Assembly (NCBI RefSeq): GCF_902499045.1
Contig: NZ_CABVPL010000015.1
Span: 1 to 64,000 of the forward strand
Source: Burkholderia latens
Lineage (GTDB): Bacteria > Pseudomonadota > Gammaproteobacteria > Burkholderiales > Burkholderiaceae
Direction of reading: 5' to 3'
Length of the DNA stretch: 64,000 nt
The notes below the pieces were generated by a model. The model saw only the letters and a program-made list of their open reading frames with translations. It was not told the DNA's origin and did not search any database. Below are positions 9,395-19,113 of the stretch, one piece after another. The stretch's first letter is position 1, and every line of letters starts with the position of its first letter. The translations under genes were made by a program, and so were the position numbers.

Positions 9395-10612
9395 ATGCGT
9401 AATTCCCGCTACCGCTGGGTGATCGTCGCCGCGGGCGGCGTGATGGGCTGTGTCGCGATCGGCGCGATGTTTTCGCTGCCCGTGTTCCTGCGGGCCATCG
9501 CTCACGACACCGGGTGGTCGATGACCGGCATCTCCGCCGCGATGACGCTCGGCTTCATCGCGATGGCGTTCGCGAGCATCGGCTGGGGCAGCCTGTCGGA
9601 CCGGATCGGCACGCGCGCGGTGGTCGTGACCGGTGCCGTGCTGCTGTCGGCGAGCGTCGCGGCCGCGAGCCGCGCACCGTCGCTGCTCGCGTTCCAGCTG
9701 ATGTTCGGGCTGGCCGTCGGCGGCGCGACGGCCGCGATATTCGCGCCGATGATGGCGTGCGTGACCGGCTGGTTCGACACGCATCGCAGCCTCGCGGTGT
9801 CGCTGGTGTCGGCCGGCATGGGAATGGCGCCGATGACGATGTCGCCGCTCGCCGCGTGGCTCGTGTCGGCCTACGGCTGGCGCACGTCGATGCTGCTGAT
9901 CGCCATGTTGGCCGCCGCCGTGATGATCCCGGCATCGCTGCTCGTGCGGCGCGCGCCTGCGCTGGACAGCGCGCGCACCGAACCAGCGAATGCAGGCGGG
10001 CCGCACGTTGCGCCGCTGTCGGTCCGCGCCGCGCTGCGCTCGCCGCAGTTCGTCGTGCTGCTGCTCACCAACTTCTTCTGCTGCGCGACGCACTCCGGCC
10101 CGATTTTTCATACGGTCAGCTACGCGGTGACTTGCGGGATTCCGTTGATCGCTGCGGTGTCGATCTACAGCGTCGAGGGGCTCGCCGGCATGGGCGGGCG
10201 AGTCGCGTTCGGGCTGCTGGGCGACCGTCTCGGCGCGAAGCGCATGCTGGTCGCCGGGCTGCTCGCGCAGGCGCTCGGCGCGCTCGGGTACTACTTCGTG
10301 CGAACGCTCGACGGCTTCTATGCGGTCGCGGTGCTGTTCGGCTTCATCTATGCGGGCGTGATGCCGCTCTACGCGGTGCTCGCACGCGAAAATTTCCCGC
10401 TGCGGATGATGGGCACCGTGATCGGCGGTTGCGCGATGGCCGGCAGCCTCGGGATGGCGGCAGGGCCGGTTGCGGGCGGCTTGATCGTCGATGCGCTCGG
10501 CAGCTACGGCTGGCTGTACGTCGGATCGTTCGCGATCGGCATCGGCGCGTTCGTCGTCGCGATGATGTTCAGGCCGTTCCCGCGCGAGCGCTCGGAACCG
10601 GTCGCCGCATGA
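9395..10612 (+). CDS. Major facilitator superfamily transporter
   Basis: 405 residues with about twelve hydrophobic segments and the loop 2-3 motif GWGSLSDRIGTR. The second half repeats a GxLGDRLGAKR loop. The overall character resembles oxalate/formate-antiporter-like or monocarboxylate-porter-like MFS carriers. The ATG at 9395 is preceded by AAAGGAG at the right distance. It is divergent from the GntR/UTRA-flavoprotein operon and shares its control region, so it probably moves the substrate or product of that enzyme. The substrate cannot be read from sequence. Confidence 0.85.
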   Translation: MRNSRYRWVIVAAGGVMGCVAIGAMFSLPVFLRAIAHDTGWSMTGISAAMTLGFIAMAFASIGWGSLSDRIGTRAVVVTGAVLLSASVAAASRAPSLLAFQLMFGLAVGGATAAIFAPMMACVTGWFDTHRSLAVSLVSAGMGMAPMTMSPLAAWLVSAYGWRTSMLLIAMLAAAVMIPASLLVRRAPALDSARTEPANAGGPHVAPLSVRAALRSPQFVVLLLTNFFCCATHSGPIFHTVSYAVTCGIPLIAAVSIYSVEGLAGMGGRVAFGLLGDRLGAKRMLVAGLLAQALGALGYYFVRTLDGFYAVAVLFGFIYAGVMPLYAVLARENFPLRMMGTVIGGCAMAGSLGMAAGPVAGGLIVDALGSYGWLYVGSFAIGIGAFVVAMMFRPFPRERSEPVAA

Positions 10613-10678
10613 CCGGCCAGTCGCGAAACGGCGCTTTCGGCGGGGTGGCGAGCACCGGTTCGTCCCGGCGAAAATAAA

Positions 10679-10714
10679 GAACGGCGCCGGATATCGCGCG
10701 CCCGAACGGCGCCG
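10679..10714. repeat. Short direct repeat in the gap before the DUF1992 gene
   Basis: The 11-mer GAACGGCGCCG occurs at 10679-10689 and 10704-10714. Each copy contains the palindrome GGCGCC, so the two copies can also pair as a weak hairpin. No T-tract follows. Function unknown; possibly part of the 3' end of the MFS transcript. Confidence 0.3.
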
Positions 10715-10826
10715 AATCCGCGCGGAGCCTGCTGCGGCGCAGCACAGCGGCAAGTCGCGGCGATCGGCGCGCATGCGCGGCGATTCGTGCCCTAAAAGCG
10801 CAATGTCGAGCATCCGTTCGAAGGGC

Positions 10827-10855
10827 CTGTCATACGCACGTCACCCTGCTAGAAT
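10827..10855 (+). promoter_or_regulatory. Candidate extended -10 promoter for the DUF1992-tadA unit
   Basis: TGCTAGAAT (TGn plus TAGAAT, -10 at 10850-10855) lies 30 bases before the DUF1992 ATG. CTGTCA at 10827-10832 is a weak -35 with a 17-base spacer. Confidence 0.45.
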
Positions 10856-10884
10856 TCGCCTGCCGCATTTGTTCCGATTGACTG

Positions 10885-11870
<986 letters not shown>

Positions 11871-11979
11871 TCGTCTCGGCCGCGGCCGTTGCCCCGAGCG
11901 CGGCGGGGCCGTGCGCTTCGATGAACCCGACACGGTTCAGGCCCTCTAAGCAGGTTTGACGAACCCGATACCTTTCGCC

Positions 11980-12918
11980 ATGTCCTTCCAGCCCGCAGCG
12001 TCCTACACCATCCGCCTGCTCGCGCCGTCCGGTTATCCGCACGATCCCGATGCGATCAATCGCGCGCTCGAGCGCCTGAGCGGCGCGCAGCATCGCGTCG
12101 AGAACCTCGAGGCGACGCAGCGGCGCTTTCAGCGTTTCGGCGGCACCGACGGTGAACGCGCCGGCGACCTGAACCGTCTGGCAGACCCGGAGCGCCGGCT
12201 GCCGGACATCGCGCTCGCGGTGCGCGGCGGCTACGGCGCCGCGCGCATCCTGCACGGCCTCGACTATCGTGGGCTCGAGCGCCGGCTGCGCGACCAGCCG
12301 ATCGCGCTGGTCGGGCACAGCGACTTCACCGCGATCCAGCTCGCGCTGTACGCGAAGGCACGGATCAAGACGTTCGGCGGGCCGATGCTGTCGGCCGACT
12401 TCGGCGCGGAAACGCCGAGCGACTTCACGATGCAGCATTTCTGGCAGACGCTGACGCAGCCGACCACGACGATCGTTGCCGAAGCGCCGCAGGTGCAGAG
12501 CGCGAACGTGACGGGCACGCTGTGGGGCGGCAATCTCGCGATCCTCACGTCGCTCGTCGGTACGCCGTACATGCCGGACATCGACGGCGGCATCCTGTTC
12601 ATCGAGGACGTGAACGAGCAGCCGTTCCGGATCGAACGGATGATTTATCAGCTGCATCTGTCCGGGCTGCTCGCGCGCCAGCAGGCGCTCGTGCTCGGTC
12701 AGTTCACGGGCGCGCGGCCGTTCGAATACGACAACGGCTACGACATGCAGGCGATGATCGACCACGTGCGCTCGGTGGTCGGGATCCCGGTCATCACGGG
12801 GCTGCAGTTCGGTCACGTGCCCGATCTGCTGACCCTGCCGTTCGGCGCGCACGCGCAACTCGTCGCGAACGCGCACGGTTTCCGGCTCACGCTGTCGGAT
12901 TATCCGCATCTCGGTTGA
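11980..12918 (+). CDS. ldcA: Muramoyltetrapeptide (LD-) carboxypeptidase, peptidase family S66
   Basis: 312 residues with the S66 architecture. The nucleophile elbow is GHSDFTAIQLAL. The Glu of the triad lies in ILFIEDVNEQPF and the His in LQFGHVPDLLTLP. The family removes the terminal D-Ala from murein tetrapeptides in the cytoplasm during cell-wall recycling. I chose ATG 11980 over an in-frame TTG eight codons upstream because the protein aligns with the family from SYTIRLLAPSGYP. Neither start has a good Shine-Dalgarno. It is followed by an intrinsic terminator. Confidence 0.93.
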   Translation: MSFQPAASYTIRLLAPSGYPHDPDAINRALERLSGAQHRVENLEATQRRFQRFGGTDGERAGDLNRLADPERRLPDIALAVRGGYGAARILHGLDYRGLERRLRDQPIALVGHSDFTAIQLALYAKARIKTFGGPMLSADFGAETPSDFTMQHFWQTLTQPTTTIVAEAPQVQSANVTGTLWGGNLAILTSLVGTPYMPDIDGGILFIEDVNEQPFRIERMIYQLHLSGLLARQQALVLGQFTGARPFEYDNGYDMQAMIDHVRSVVGIPVITGLQFGHVPDLLTLPFGAHAQLVANAHGFRLTLSDYPHLG

Positions 12919-12940
12919 GCCAGGCGGGCGGATACCATCG

Positions 12941-12967
12941 AAAGGCGGAGGTTTTCCGCCTTTTTCT
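12941..12967 (+). terminator. Intrinsic terminator after ldcA
   Basis: The stem AAAGGCGGA / TCCGCCTTT with a short loop is followed by TTTTTCTTT. The rest of the 313-base gap to the next gene holds two operator-like palindromes and promoter elements, described separately. Confidence 0.85.
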
Positions 12968-13040
12968 TTAACTATGTGCGCAACTAACGGTCGGAAATTT
13001 TCGTCGCTGCAGACCGGACCGAACGCACGGCGTGCACCAT

Positions 13041-13072
13041 TTTTGTCAACAAAATGACGGGTCGGGTATACA
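13041..13072 (+). promoter_or_regulatory. Operator-like palindrome overlapping a candidate promoter (distal site)
   Basis: TTTTGTCAACAAAA (13041-13054) is a palindrome with perfect 6-bp arms fitting the t-GT-N2-AC-a consensus of FadR/FCD GntR regulators. It contains TTGTCA, which with TATACA at 13067-13072 (18-base spacer) could form a promoter. The site stands 190 bases before the FCD regulator gene and resembles the second site at 13185. Confidence 0.5.
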
Positions 13073-13184
13073 CCGCGAGCCGCTGCGGACAAGCTCGGGA
13101 TGCCCGCCGTGCCTGGATTTCGCGCATCGCGCACCGATCTGGCACGACACGATGCACGGCGATTGTGCGCGCATCGCGAAAAGA

Positions 13185-13216
13185 ATTGTTGACAATCTTT
13201 ATGTCCGTCCTAGGAT
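13185..13216 (+). promoter_or_regulatory. Operator-like palindrome overlapping the promoter of the FCD regulator
   Basis: ATTGTTGACAAT (13185-13196) has 5-bp perfect arms and the same TTGT-N2-ACAA core as the distal site. It embeds a perfect -35 TTGACA (13189-13194). TAGGAT at 13211-13216 is a -10 with a 16-base spacer. Binding here would block RNA polymerase, so autorepression is likely. The implied leader to ATG 13232 is very short (about 9 bases). Confidence 0.55.
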
Positions 13217-13231
13217 GAGGACCATTACACG

Positions 13232-13936
13232 ATGCGCAACATGAACGAGCCCGATTCCAGTCCGTCCGGCGCGGCCGGCCCCGAAGCGATCGCGGAGCGG
13301 ATCCGTACCGCGATCCTCGAGCATCGGCTCGCGCCCGGCGCGAAGCTGACGGAGGCGCAGCTCTGCGACGTATTCGGCGTGAAGCGCGGGACGATCCGGC
13401 AGGCGCTCGCGCAGCTCGCGACCGACAAGCTGGTCGATCTCGAGCCGAACCGCGGCGCGTTCGTCGCGAGCCCGACGCTGCAGGACGTGCACGAGGTGTT
13501 CGAGATGCGCCGGATCATCGAGTTGGCCGTCGTCGAGCGGCTCGCGACCGGGCCGGGCGCGAAGCGGCTGAAGGGCGTCGCCGCACTGATCGACAAGGAA
13601 CGCCGCGCGTTCGAGCGGCACGACTTCGCGGCGTGGATCCGCCTGTCGGGCGAGTTCCATACGGCGCTCGCCGCGCTGGTGGGCAATGCGACGCTCTGCG
13701 AGTGCCTCGACGGGCTCGTCGCACGCTCGACGCTGATGTCGGCGCTGTACGAATCGCACGGCCGCAGCCCGTGCTCGTTCGACGATCACGGCGAGATCCT
13801 GGCCGCGCTGGAAGCGGGCGACGCAAAGCGGGCGGCGGCGCTGATGGCGCATCACCTGCAGCATGTCGAACTGAAGATGCTGGACCGGCCCGCGCAAGGG
13901 CAGGTCGATTTGCGCGAAGTGTTCGGCGGCGCCTGA
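13232..13936 (+). CDS. GntR-family regulator with FCD domain (purine/ureide island)
   Basis: 234 residues: N-terminal winged helix (EAIAERIRTAILEHRLAPGAKL, then DVFGVKRGTIRQALAQLATDKL) and an all-helical FCD ligand-binding domain with the metal-site histidines in GEFHTAL and MAHHLQH. It is the first gene of the ureide operon, 149 bases before the permease, so allantoin, allantoate or a related ureide is the likely effector. Two TTGT-N2-ACAA palindromes upstream are its probable operators. ATG 13241 (MNEPDSS) is an alternative start three codons in. Confidence 0.9.
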   Translation: MRNMNEPDSSPSGAAGPEAIAERIRTAILEHRLAPGAKLTEAQLCDVFGVKRGTIRQALAQLATDKLVDLEPNRGAFVASPTLQDVHEVFEMRRIIELAVVERLATGPGAKRLKGVAALIDKERRAFERHDFAAWIRLSGEFHTALAALVGNATLCECLDGLVARSTLMSALYESHGRSPCSFDDHGEILAALEAGDAKRAAALMAHHLQHVELKMLDRPAQGQVDLREVFGGA

Positions 13937-13982
13937 GCGGCGACGCGAACCCGGCCGCGCGCCACACGACGAGAGCAATGCA

Positions 13983-14006
13983 GGCCGGCGGTTTGCGCCG
14001 CCGGCC
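13983..14006 (+). other. GC-rich hairpin in the leader of the ureide permease gene
   Basis: GGCCGGCG (13983-13990) pairs perfectly with CGCCGGCC (13999-14006) around an 8-base loop. No T-tract follows, so it is not a classic terminator. It may stabilise the downstream mRNA or mark a processing point between the regulator and the catabolic genes. Confidence 0.45.
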
Positions 14007-14085
14007 GCCAGTCCGACTCCGGACGACGATCCGGAGCGATATCGATGACGGTGGAGCGGCCGCCTGGCCGCATCAAGGAGAAGTC

Positions 14086-15570
14086 ATGGCTCAGTTCAGT
14101 GTGGCGCACGACAGCGCGTACCCGGCGGAAGAAGGCGGCGAGGGCGGCGGATCCCCGATGCCGGACGGTTACAGCCAACGTCTGTACAACGAAGATTTGG
14201 CACCCCTCAAGAATCAGACGTGGGGCTCGTACAACATCTTCGCGTTCTGGATGTCGGACGTGCACAGCGTCGGCGGCTACGTGTTCGCCGGCAGCCTGTT
14301 CGCGCTCGGGCTGACGAGTTGGCAGGTGCTGATCGCGCTGATCGTCGGCATCACGATCGTGAACCGGCTGTGCAACCTGATCGCGCGGCCCAGTCAGCAG
14401 ATCGGCGTGCCCTATCCGGTCGCGTGCCGCGCGACGTTCGGCGTGCTCGGCGCGAACGTGCCAGCCGTGATTCGCGGGCTGATCGCGATCGCGTGGTACG
14501 GCATCCAGACCTATCTCGCATCCAGCGCGCTCGTGATCGTCGTGCTGAAGTTCTTTCCGCAGTGGATGCCGTATGCGGACGTCCATCGCTACGGTTTCCT
14601 CGGGCTGTCGGCGGTCGGCTGGGCCGGCTTCATGCTGCTGTGGGTGCTGCAGGCGTTCGTGTTCTGGAACGGGATGGAGACGATCAAGAAGTTCATCGAC
14701 TTCGCGGGTCCGGCCGTCTACGTCGTGATGTTCATCCTGGCCGGCTACATGGTGTGGCGCGCGGGCTGGCGCAACATCGGCCTCAACCTCGGCGGCGTCA
14801 AGTATCACGGCGCGGAAGTGCTTCCGGTGATGATCACGGCCGTGTCGCTCGTCGTATCGTACTTCTCCGGGCCGATGCTGAATTTCGGCGACTTCTCGCG
14901 CTACTGCCGTTCGTTCGGCGACGTGAAGCGCGGCAATTTCTGGGGGCTGCCGGTCAACTTCCTCGCGTTCTCGCTCGTCACGGTGATCACCACCGCCGCG
15001 ACGCTGCCGGTGTTCGGCGAACTGATCACCGATCCGGTCGAGACGGTCGGGCGCATCGACCATCCGACCGCGGTGATCCTCGGCGCGCTGACCTTCACGA
15101 TCGCGACGATCGGCATCAACATCGTCGCGAACTTCGTGTCGCCCGCGTTCGATTTCTCGAACGTCGCGCCGCGGCTGATCAGCTGGCGCGCGGGCGGGAT
15201 GCTCGCGGCCGTCGCATCGATCTTCATCACGCCGTGGAACCTGTTCAACAATCCGGCCGTGATCCACTACACGCTCGACGTGCTCGGCGCGTTCATCGGT
15301 CCGCTGTACGGCGTGCTGATCGCCGATTTCTATCTCGTGAAGCGCGGCCGGCTCGTGCGCGACGACCTGTACACGATGTCGGAGCGCGGCAGCTACTGGT
15401 ACACGGGCGGCGTGAACCGCCGCGCGCTCGCCGCGCTGCTGCCGGCCGCGGTGATCGCCGTGCTCTGCGTGATGGTGCCGGGCTGGCAGGCCGCCGCGAA
15501 TTTCTCGTGGTTCATCGGCGCAGGGCTCGGTTTCGTGTTTTACCGGCTGCTTGCGAGCGCGAACGCGTGA
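14086..15570 (+). CDS. NCS1-family permease (allantoin/purine type)
   Basis: 494-residue integral membrane protein of the nucleobase:cation symporter-1 family. The N-terminal signature YNEDLAPLKNQTWGSYNIFAFWMSD spans the first helix (residues ~25-50). About twelve helices follow, with the conserved GIQTYLASSAL, PAVYVVM and NFGDFSRY segments. The ATG at 14086 has a perfect AAGGAG six bases upstream; the open frame extends over 150 codons upstream through the regulator gene and is not used. As first catabolic gene before the racemase and PuuE, allantoin is the most likely substrate. Confidence 0.9.
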   Translation: MAQFSVAHDSAYPAEEGGEGGGSPMPDGYSQRLYNEDLAPLKNQTWGSYNIFAFWMSDVHSVGGYVFAGSLFALGLTSWQVLIALIVGITIVNRLCNLIARPSQQIGVPYPVACRATFGVLGANVPAVIRGLIAIAWYGIQTYLASSALVIVVLKFFPQWMPYADVHRYGFLGLSAVGWAGFMLLWVLQAFVFWNGMETIKKFIDFAGPAVYVVMFILAGYMVWRAGWRNIGLNLGGVKYHGAEVLPVMITAVSLVVSYFSGPMLNFGDFSRYCRSFGDVKRGNFWGLPVNFLAFSLVTVITTAATLPVFGELITDPVETVGRIDHPTAVILGALTFTIATIGINIVANFVSPAFDFSNVAPRLISWRAGGMLAAVASIFITPWNLFNNPAVIHYTLDVLGAFIGPLYGVLIADFYLVKRGRLVRDDLYTMSERGSYWYTGGVNRRALAALLPAAVIAVLCVMVPGWQAAANFSWFIGAGLGFVFYRLLASANA

Positions 15571-15580
15571 GGAGTGGGCG

Positions 15581-16417
15581 ATGAAGATCAAGCTGATCAA
15601 TCCGAATACGACGCAGCGGATGACCGACGCGATGGGCCGCTGCGCGCGTGAAGTCGCGGCCGCGGGCACCGCGATCGTCGCGGTGAGCCCGCCGATGGGG
15701 CCGCCGTCGATCGAGGGCTATTACGACGAGGCGCTCGCGACGCCCGGCCTGCTCGCCGAGGTCGCGCAGGGCGAGCGCGACGGTTTCGACGCGTACGTGA
15801 TCGCATGCTTCGGCGATCCGGGCCTGTACGCGGCGCGCGAGGTCGCGCGCGGGCCGGTGATCGGGATCGCCGAAGCGGCGATGCACGCGGCGAGCGTGCT
15901 CGCGCCGGGCTTCTCGGTCGTCACGACGCTCGCGCGCACGTGCGGGATGGCGTGGCATCTCGCCGAGCGCTACGGGATGAAGCGGTTCTGCCGCAACGTG
16001 CGCGCGACCGACGTCGCGGTGCTCGAGCTCGACCGGCCCGGTTCGGCCGCGCGGCGGATCATCGTCGACGAATGCCGGCGTGCGCTGGACGAGGACGGCG
16101 CCGACGCGATCGTGCTCGGCTGCGCGGGGATGGCCGAATTCGCGCACGAGATCGAGCAGCAGATCGGCGCGCCGGTGGTCGAGGGCGTCACGGCTGCCGT
16201 GAAGTGGGCCGAGGCGCTCGTGTCGCTGCGCCTCGCGACCGCCAAGCGCGGCGATTATGCGCGGCCGCTGCCGAAGCGCTATGACGGCGAATTCGCGCGC
16301 TTCAGCCCGCCGGGCGACGCGCCGGCAACCGCGCCGGCCGGCGACGCCGCGCGCGACGGGAACCCCGCACCGGAACCGGCCCCGACTTTGCCGCAACCGC
16401 ACATACACTCCGTCTGA
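15581..16417 (+). CDS. Allantoin/hydantoin racemase (Asp/Glu racemase superfamily)
   Basis: 278 residues. The two active-site cysteines of the hydantoin racemase group are visible in IACFGDPGLYAARE (near residue 79) and VLGCAGMAEF (near residue 184). In this context the expected job is interconversion of R- and S-allantoin, as for HpxA of Klebsiella, letting PuuE use both forms. The ATG at 15581 has GGAG ten bases upstream and begins 10 bases after the permease stop. The last ~40 residues are a Pro/Ala-rich extension beyond the usual ~240-residue enzyme. Confidence 0.87.
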   Translation: MKIKLINPNTTQRMTDAMGRCAREVAAAGTAIVAVSPPMGPPSIEGYYDEALATPGLLAEVAQGERDGFDAYVIACFGDPGLYAAREVARGPVIGIAEAAMHAASVLAPGFSVVTTLARTCGMAWHLAERYGMKRFCRNVRATDVAVLELDRPGSAARRIIVDECRRALDEDGADAIVLGCAGMAEFAHEIEQQIGAPVVEGVTAAVKWAEALVSLRLATAKRGDYARPLPKRYDGEFARFSPPGDAPATAPAGDAARDGNPAPEPAPTLPQPHIHSV

Positions 16418-16566
16418 CACGCACTATCTGCGCCGCTGTATGGGCGCGTATGAACCTTTTCGCTACACTGGGCCGTCATCGCATCGGCCCGTGCGGCCGG
16501 CCTCCGGCGCCTGCGCGGGTCGATGCGAACCCATTATTTCAGCGAGCTTCCGCGTACTTCGAACCC

Positions 16567-17520
16567 ATGTCACTCGATCCGAACTATCCTCGCGACCTGA
16601 TCGGCTACGGCCGCCATCCCGTGCAGGCGAACTGGCCCGGGCGTGCCCGCGTCGCCGTGCAATTCGTGCTGAATTACGAGGAGGGCGGCGAGAACTGCGT
16701 GCTGCACGGCGATCCCGGTTCCGAGCAGTTCCTGTCCGAAATCGTCGGCGCGGCATCGTATCCGGACCGCCACATGAGCATGGAATCGATCTACGAATAC
16801 GGGTCGCGTGCCGGCGTGTGGCGCATCCTGCGTGAATTCGAGAAGCGCGGGCTGCCGCTGACGGTGTTCGGCGTCGGCATGGCGATCGAGCGTCACCCGG
16901 AGCTCGCGCGTGCGTTCGTCGAACTCGGCCACGAGATCGCGTGCCACGGCTGGCGCTGGATTCACTACCAGAGCATGACGCCCGAGCTCGAAGCCGAACA
17001 CATGCGCCTGGGGATGGAAGCGATCGAGCGCGTGACGGGCGAGCGTCCGCTCGGCTGGTACACCGGCCGCGACAGCCCGAACACGCATCGCCTCGTCGCC
17101 GAATACGGCGGGTTCCTGTACGACTCCGACAACTACGGCGACGACCTGCCGTTCTGGATGGACGTGCAGGTGTCGGGCGGCGGCACGACGCCGCAGCTGA
17201 TCGTGCCGTACACGCTCGATACGAACGACATGCGCTTCGCGACGCCGCAGGGCTTCAACACCGGCGATCACTTCTTCCAGTACCTGCGCGATGCGTTCGA
17301 CGTGCTGTACGCGGAAGGCGACGAAGCACCGAAGATGCTGTCGATCGGCATGCACTGCCGGTTGCTGGGGCGGCCGGGGCGGTTCCGCGGGCTGCAGCGG
17401 TTCCTCGATCACATCGAGCAGCACGATCGCGTTTGGGTGACGCGCCGTGTCGATATCGCGCGCCACTGGCGCGAACATCATCCGTATCAGCCCAATCATC
17501 GAAACGAAGGGAAAGCATGA
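16567..17520 (+). CDS. puuE: Allantoinase, polysaccharide-deacetylase type
   Basis: 317 residues of the PuuE family, a cofactor-independent allantoinase with a carbohydrate-esterase fold that opens the hydantoin ring of allantoin to allantoate. It starts MSLDPNYPRDLIGYGR and carries the characteristic LNYEEGGEN, SMESIYEYGSRAG and GHEIACHGWRW segments. The open frame reaches back to 16450, but the family N-terminus begins at ATG 16567. Its stop overlaps the uraD start (ATGA). Unrelated in sequence to the metal-dependent AllB allantoinase. Confidence 0.95.
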   Translation: MSLDPNYPRDLIGYGRHPVQANWPGRARVAVQFVLNYEEGGENCVLHGDPGSEQFLSEIVGAASYPDRHMSMESIYEYGSRAGVWRILREFEKRGLPLTVFGVGMAIERHPELARAFVELGHEIACHGWRWIHYQSMTPELEAEHMRLGMEAIERVTGERPLGWYTGRDSPNTHRLVAEYGGFLYDSDNYGDDLPFWMDVQVSGGGTTPQLIVPYTLDTNDMRFATPQGFNTGDHFFQYLRDAFDVLYAEGDEAPKMLSIGMHCRLLGRPGRFRGLQRFLDHIEQHDRVWVTRRVDIARHWREHHPYQPNHRNEGKA

Positions 17521-18038
17521 AGGCGATGCGTTACACGTTGGAGCAACTGAACACGATGGCGCCGAGCGCATTCGTCGCGGCGCTGTCGGGAATCTTCGAA
17601 CATTCGCCGTGGGTGGCTGAGGCCGCCGCGGGCAAGCGGCCGTTCGCGAGCATCGACGCGCTGCACGAGACGATGTCGGCTGCAGTGGAAACGGCCGGCG
17701 ACGCGCGCCAGCTCGCGCTGATCAACGCTCACCCGGAACTGGCCGGCAAGGCCGCGGTGCGCGGCGAGCTGACGGCCGAGTCGACGCGCGAGCAGAGCGG
17801 TGCGGGCCTCGACCAGTGCACGCAGGAAGAGTTCGACAAGCTGCTGACGCTGAACCGCACGTATCGCGAGAAGTTCGGCTTCCCGTTCATTCTCGCGGTG
17901 CGCGGCTACGACCGGCACGGCATCATCGCGAACTTCGAGTCGCGCGTGAATCATTCGCGCGACGAGGAACTGCGCGCGAGCCTCGACCAGATCTACCGGA
18001 TCGCACGCTTTCGCCTCGACGACCTGATCGACGCGTGA
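17517..18038 (+). CDS. uraD: OHCU decarboxylase
   Basis: Decarboxylates 2-oxo-4-hydroxy-4-carboxy-5-ureidoimidazoline stereospecifically to S-allantoin. 173 residues, mainly helical. The catalytic His72 lies in [16 protein letters not shown] and the [11 protein letters not shown] segment are typical of the family. ATG 17517 overlaps the puuE stop by four bases and has a GAAGGGAAA Shine-Dalgarno. UraD acts upstream of PuuE in the pathway, downstream of PuuD and UraH which are encoded about 3 kb away on the other strand. Confidence 0.95.
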   Translation: MKAMRYTLEQLNTMAPSAFVAALSGIFEHSPWVAEAAAGKRPFASIDALHETMSAAVETAGDARQLALINAHPELAGKAAVRGELTAESTREQSGAGLDQCTQEEFDKLLTLNRTYREKFGFPFILAVRGYDRHGIIANFESRVNHSRDEELRASLDQIYRIARFRLDDLIDA

Positions 18039-18099
18039 CACCGCGACTGGCCTGCTGCGTCGCGGCGGCCCGATTGCCTCACTGAAACAAGGAAACATC

Positions 18100-19113
18100 A
18101 TGGCTGTTCCGCTTCTCGATCCCGACGCGCCCGATTTCACGCGGCGCTACGTGAACCTTGCCGACCCGCGTCTCGGCGCGCAGGCGCTCGAGGCCAGCGA
18201 CGACTTCTTCGCGCCGAAGGAACGGATGCTGAACCCGGAGCCGGCGGTGTTCATCCCCGGCAAGTACGACGACCACGGCAAGTGGATGGACGGCTGGGAG
18301 ACGCGCCGCAAGCGCACGACCGGCTACGACTGGTGCATCGTCAAGCTCGGGCGGCCGGGGGTGATCAAGGGCTTCGACATCGACACGAGCCACTTCACCG
18401 GCAATTTCCCGCCGGCCGCGTCGATCGAGGCCGCGTTCGTGGCCGACGGCGCGCCGACGCATGCGACCGAATGGGTCGAGATCGTGCCGTCGACGACGCT
18501 GCAGGGCAACAGCCATCACTACGTCGCAGCGAGCGACGCGCGTGCGTTCACGCATCTGCGCGTGAACATCTACCCGGACGGCGGCATCGCGCGCCTGCGC
18601 GTGTACGGCCAGCCGCAGCTCGACTGGGCCGGCGCGAGCGCGACCGAACTGTTCGACCTTGCGGCGATGGAAAACGGCGGCTACGTGGTTGCCGCGAACA
18701 ATCAGCACTTCGGCGTCGCGTCGAACCTGCTGCTGCCGGGCCGCGGCGTGAACATGGGCGACGGCTGGGAAACGCGCCGCCGCCGCGAACCGGGCAACGA
18801 CTGGGCGATCATCGCGCTCGCGCAACCGGGCGTGATCCGCAAGATCGAAGTCGACACCGCGTTCTTCAAGGGCAACTATCCGGACCGCTGCTCGATCCAG
18901 GCCGCGTACGTGTCCGGCGGCACCGACAGCTCGCTGATCACGCAATCGATGTTCTGGCCGGTGCTGCTCGGCGAACAGAAGCTGCAGATGGACAAGCAGC
19001 ATGTCTTCGAACAGGACATCGCATCGCTGGGCCCGGTGACGCACGTGCGTCTGAACATCCTTCCGGACGGCGGCGTGTCGCGCTTGCGTCTGTGGGGGAC
19101 GCTCGACAAATGA
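18100..19113 (+). CDS. alc: Allantoicase
   Basis: Hydrolyses allantoate to S-ureidoglycolate and urea. The 337-residue protein is two tandem allantoicase (galactose-binding-like) repeats, about 25-180 and 195-335. Each contains a [13 protein letters not shown] / [11 protein letters not shown] motif, an FxxDTxxFxGNxP segment and a closing HxRxNIxPDGGxxRLRxxG. The ATG is preceded by CAAGGAAAC. The stop overlaps the AllA start (ATGA). Use of allantoicase releases carbon as ureidoglycolate and nitrogen as urea; a urease elsewhere would be needed to recover ammonia. Confidence 0.96.
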   Translation: MAVPLLDPDAPDFTRRYVNLADPRLGAQALEASDDFFAPKERMLNPEPAVFIPGKYDDHGKWMDGWETRRKRTTGYDWCIVKLGRPGVIKGFDIDTSHFTGNFPPAASIEAAFVADGAPTHATEWVEIVPSTTLQGNSHHYVAASDARAFTHLRVNIYPDGGIARLRVYGQPQLDWAGASATELFDLAAMENGGYVVAANNQHFGVASNLLLPGRGVNMGDGWETRRRREPGNDWAIIALAQPGVIRKIEVDTAFFKGNYPDRCSIQAAYVSGGTDSSLITQSMFWPVLLGEQKLQMDKQHVFEQDIASLGPVTHVRLNILPDGGVSRLRLWGTLDK

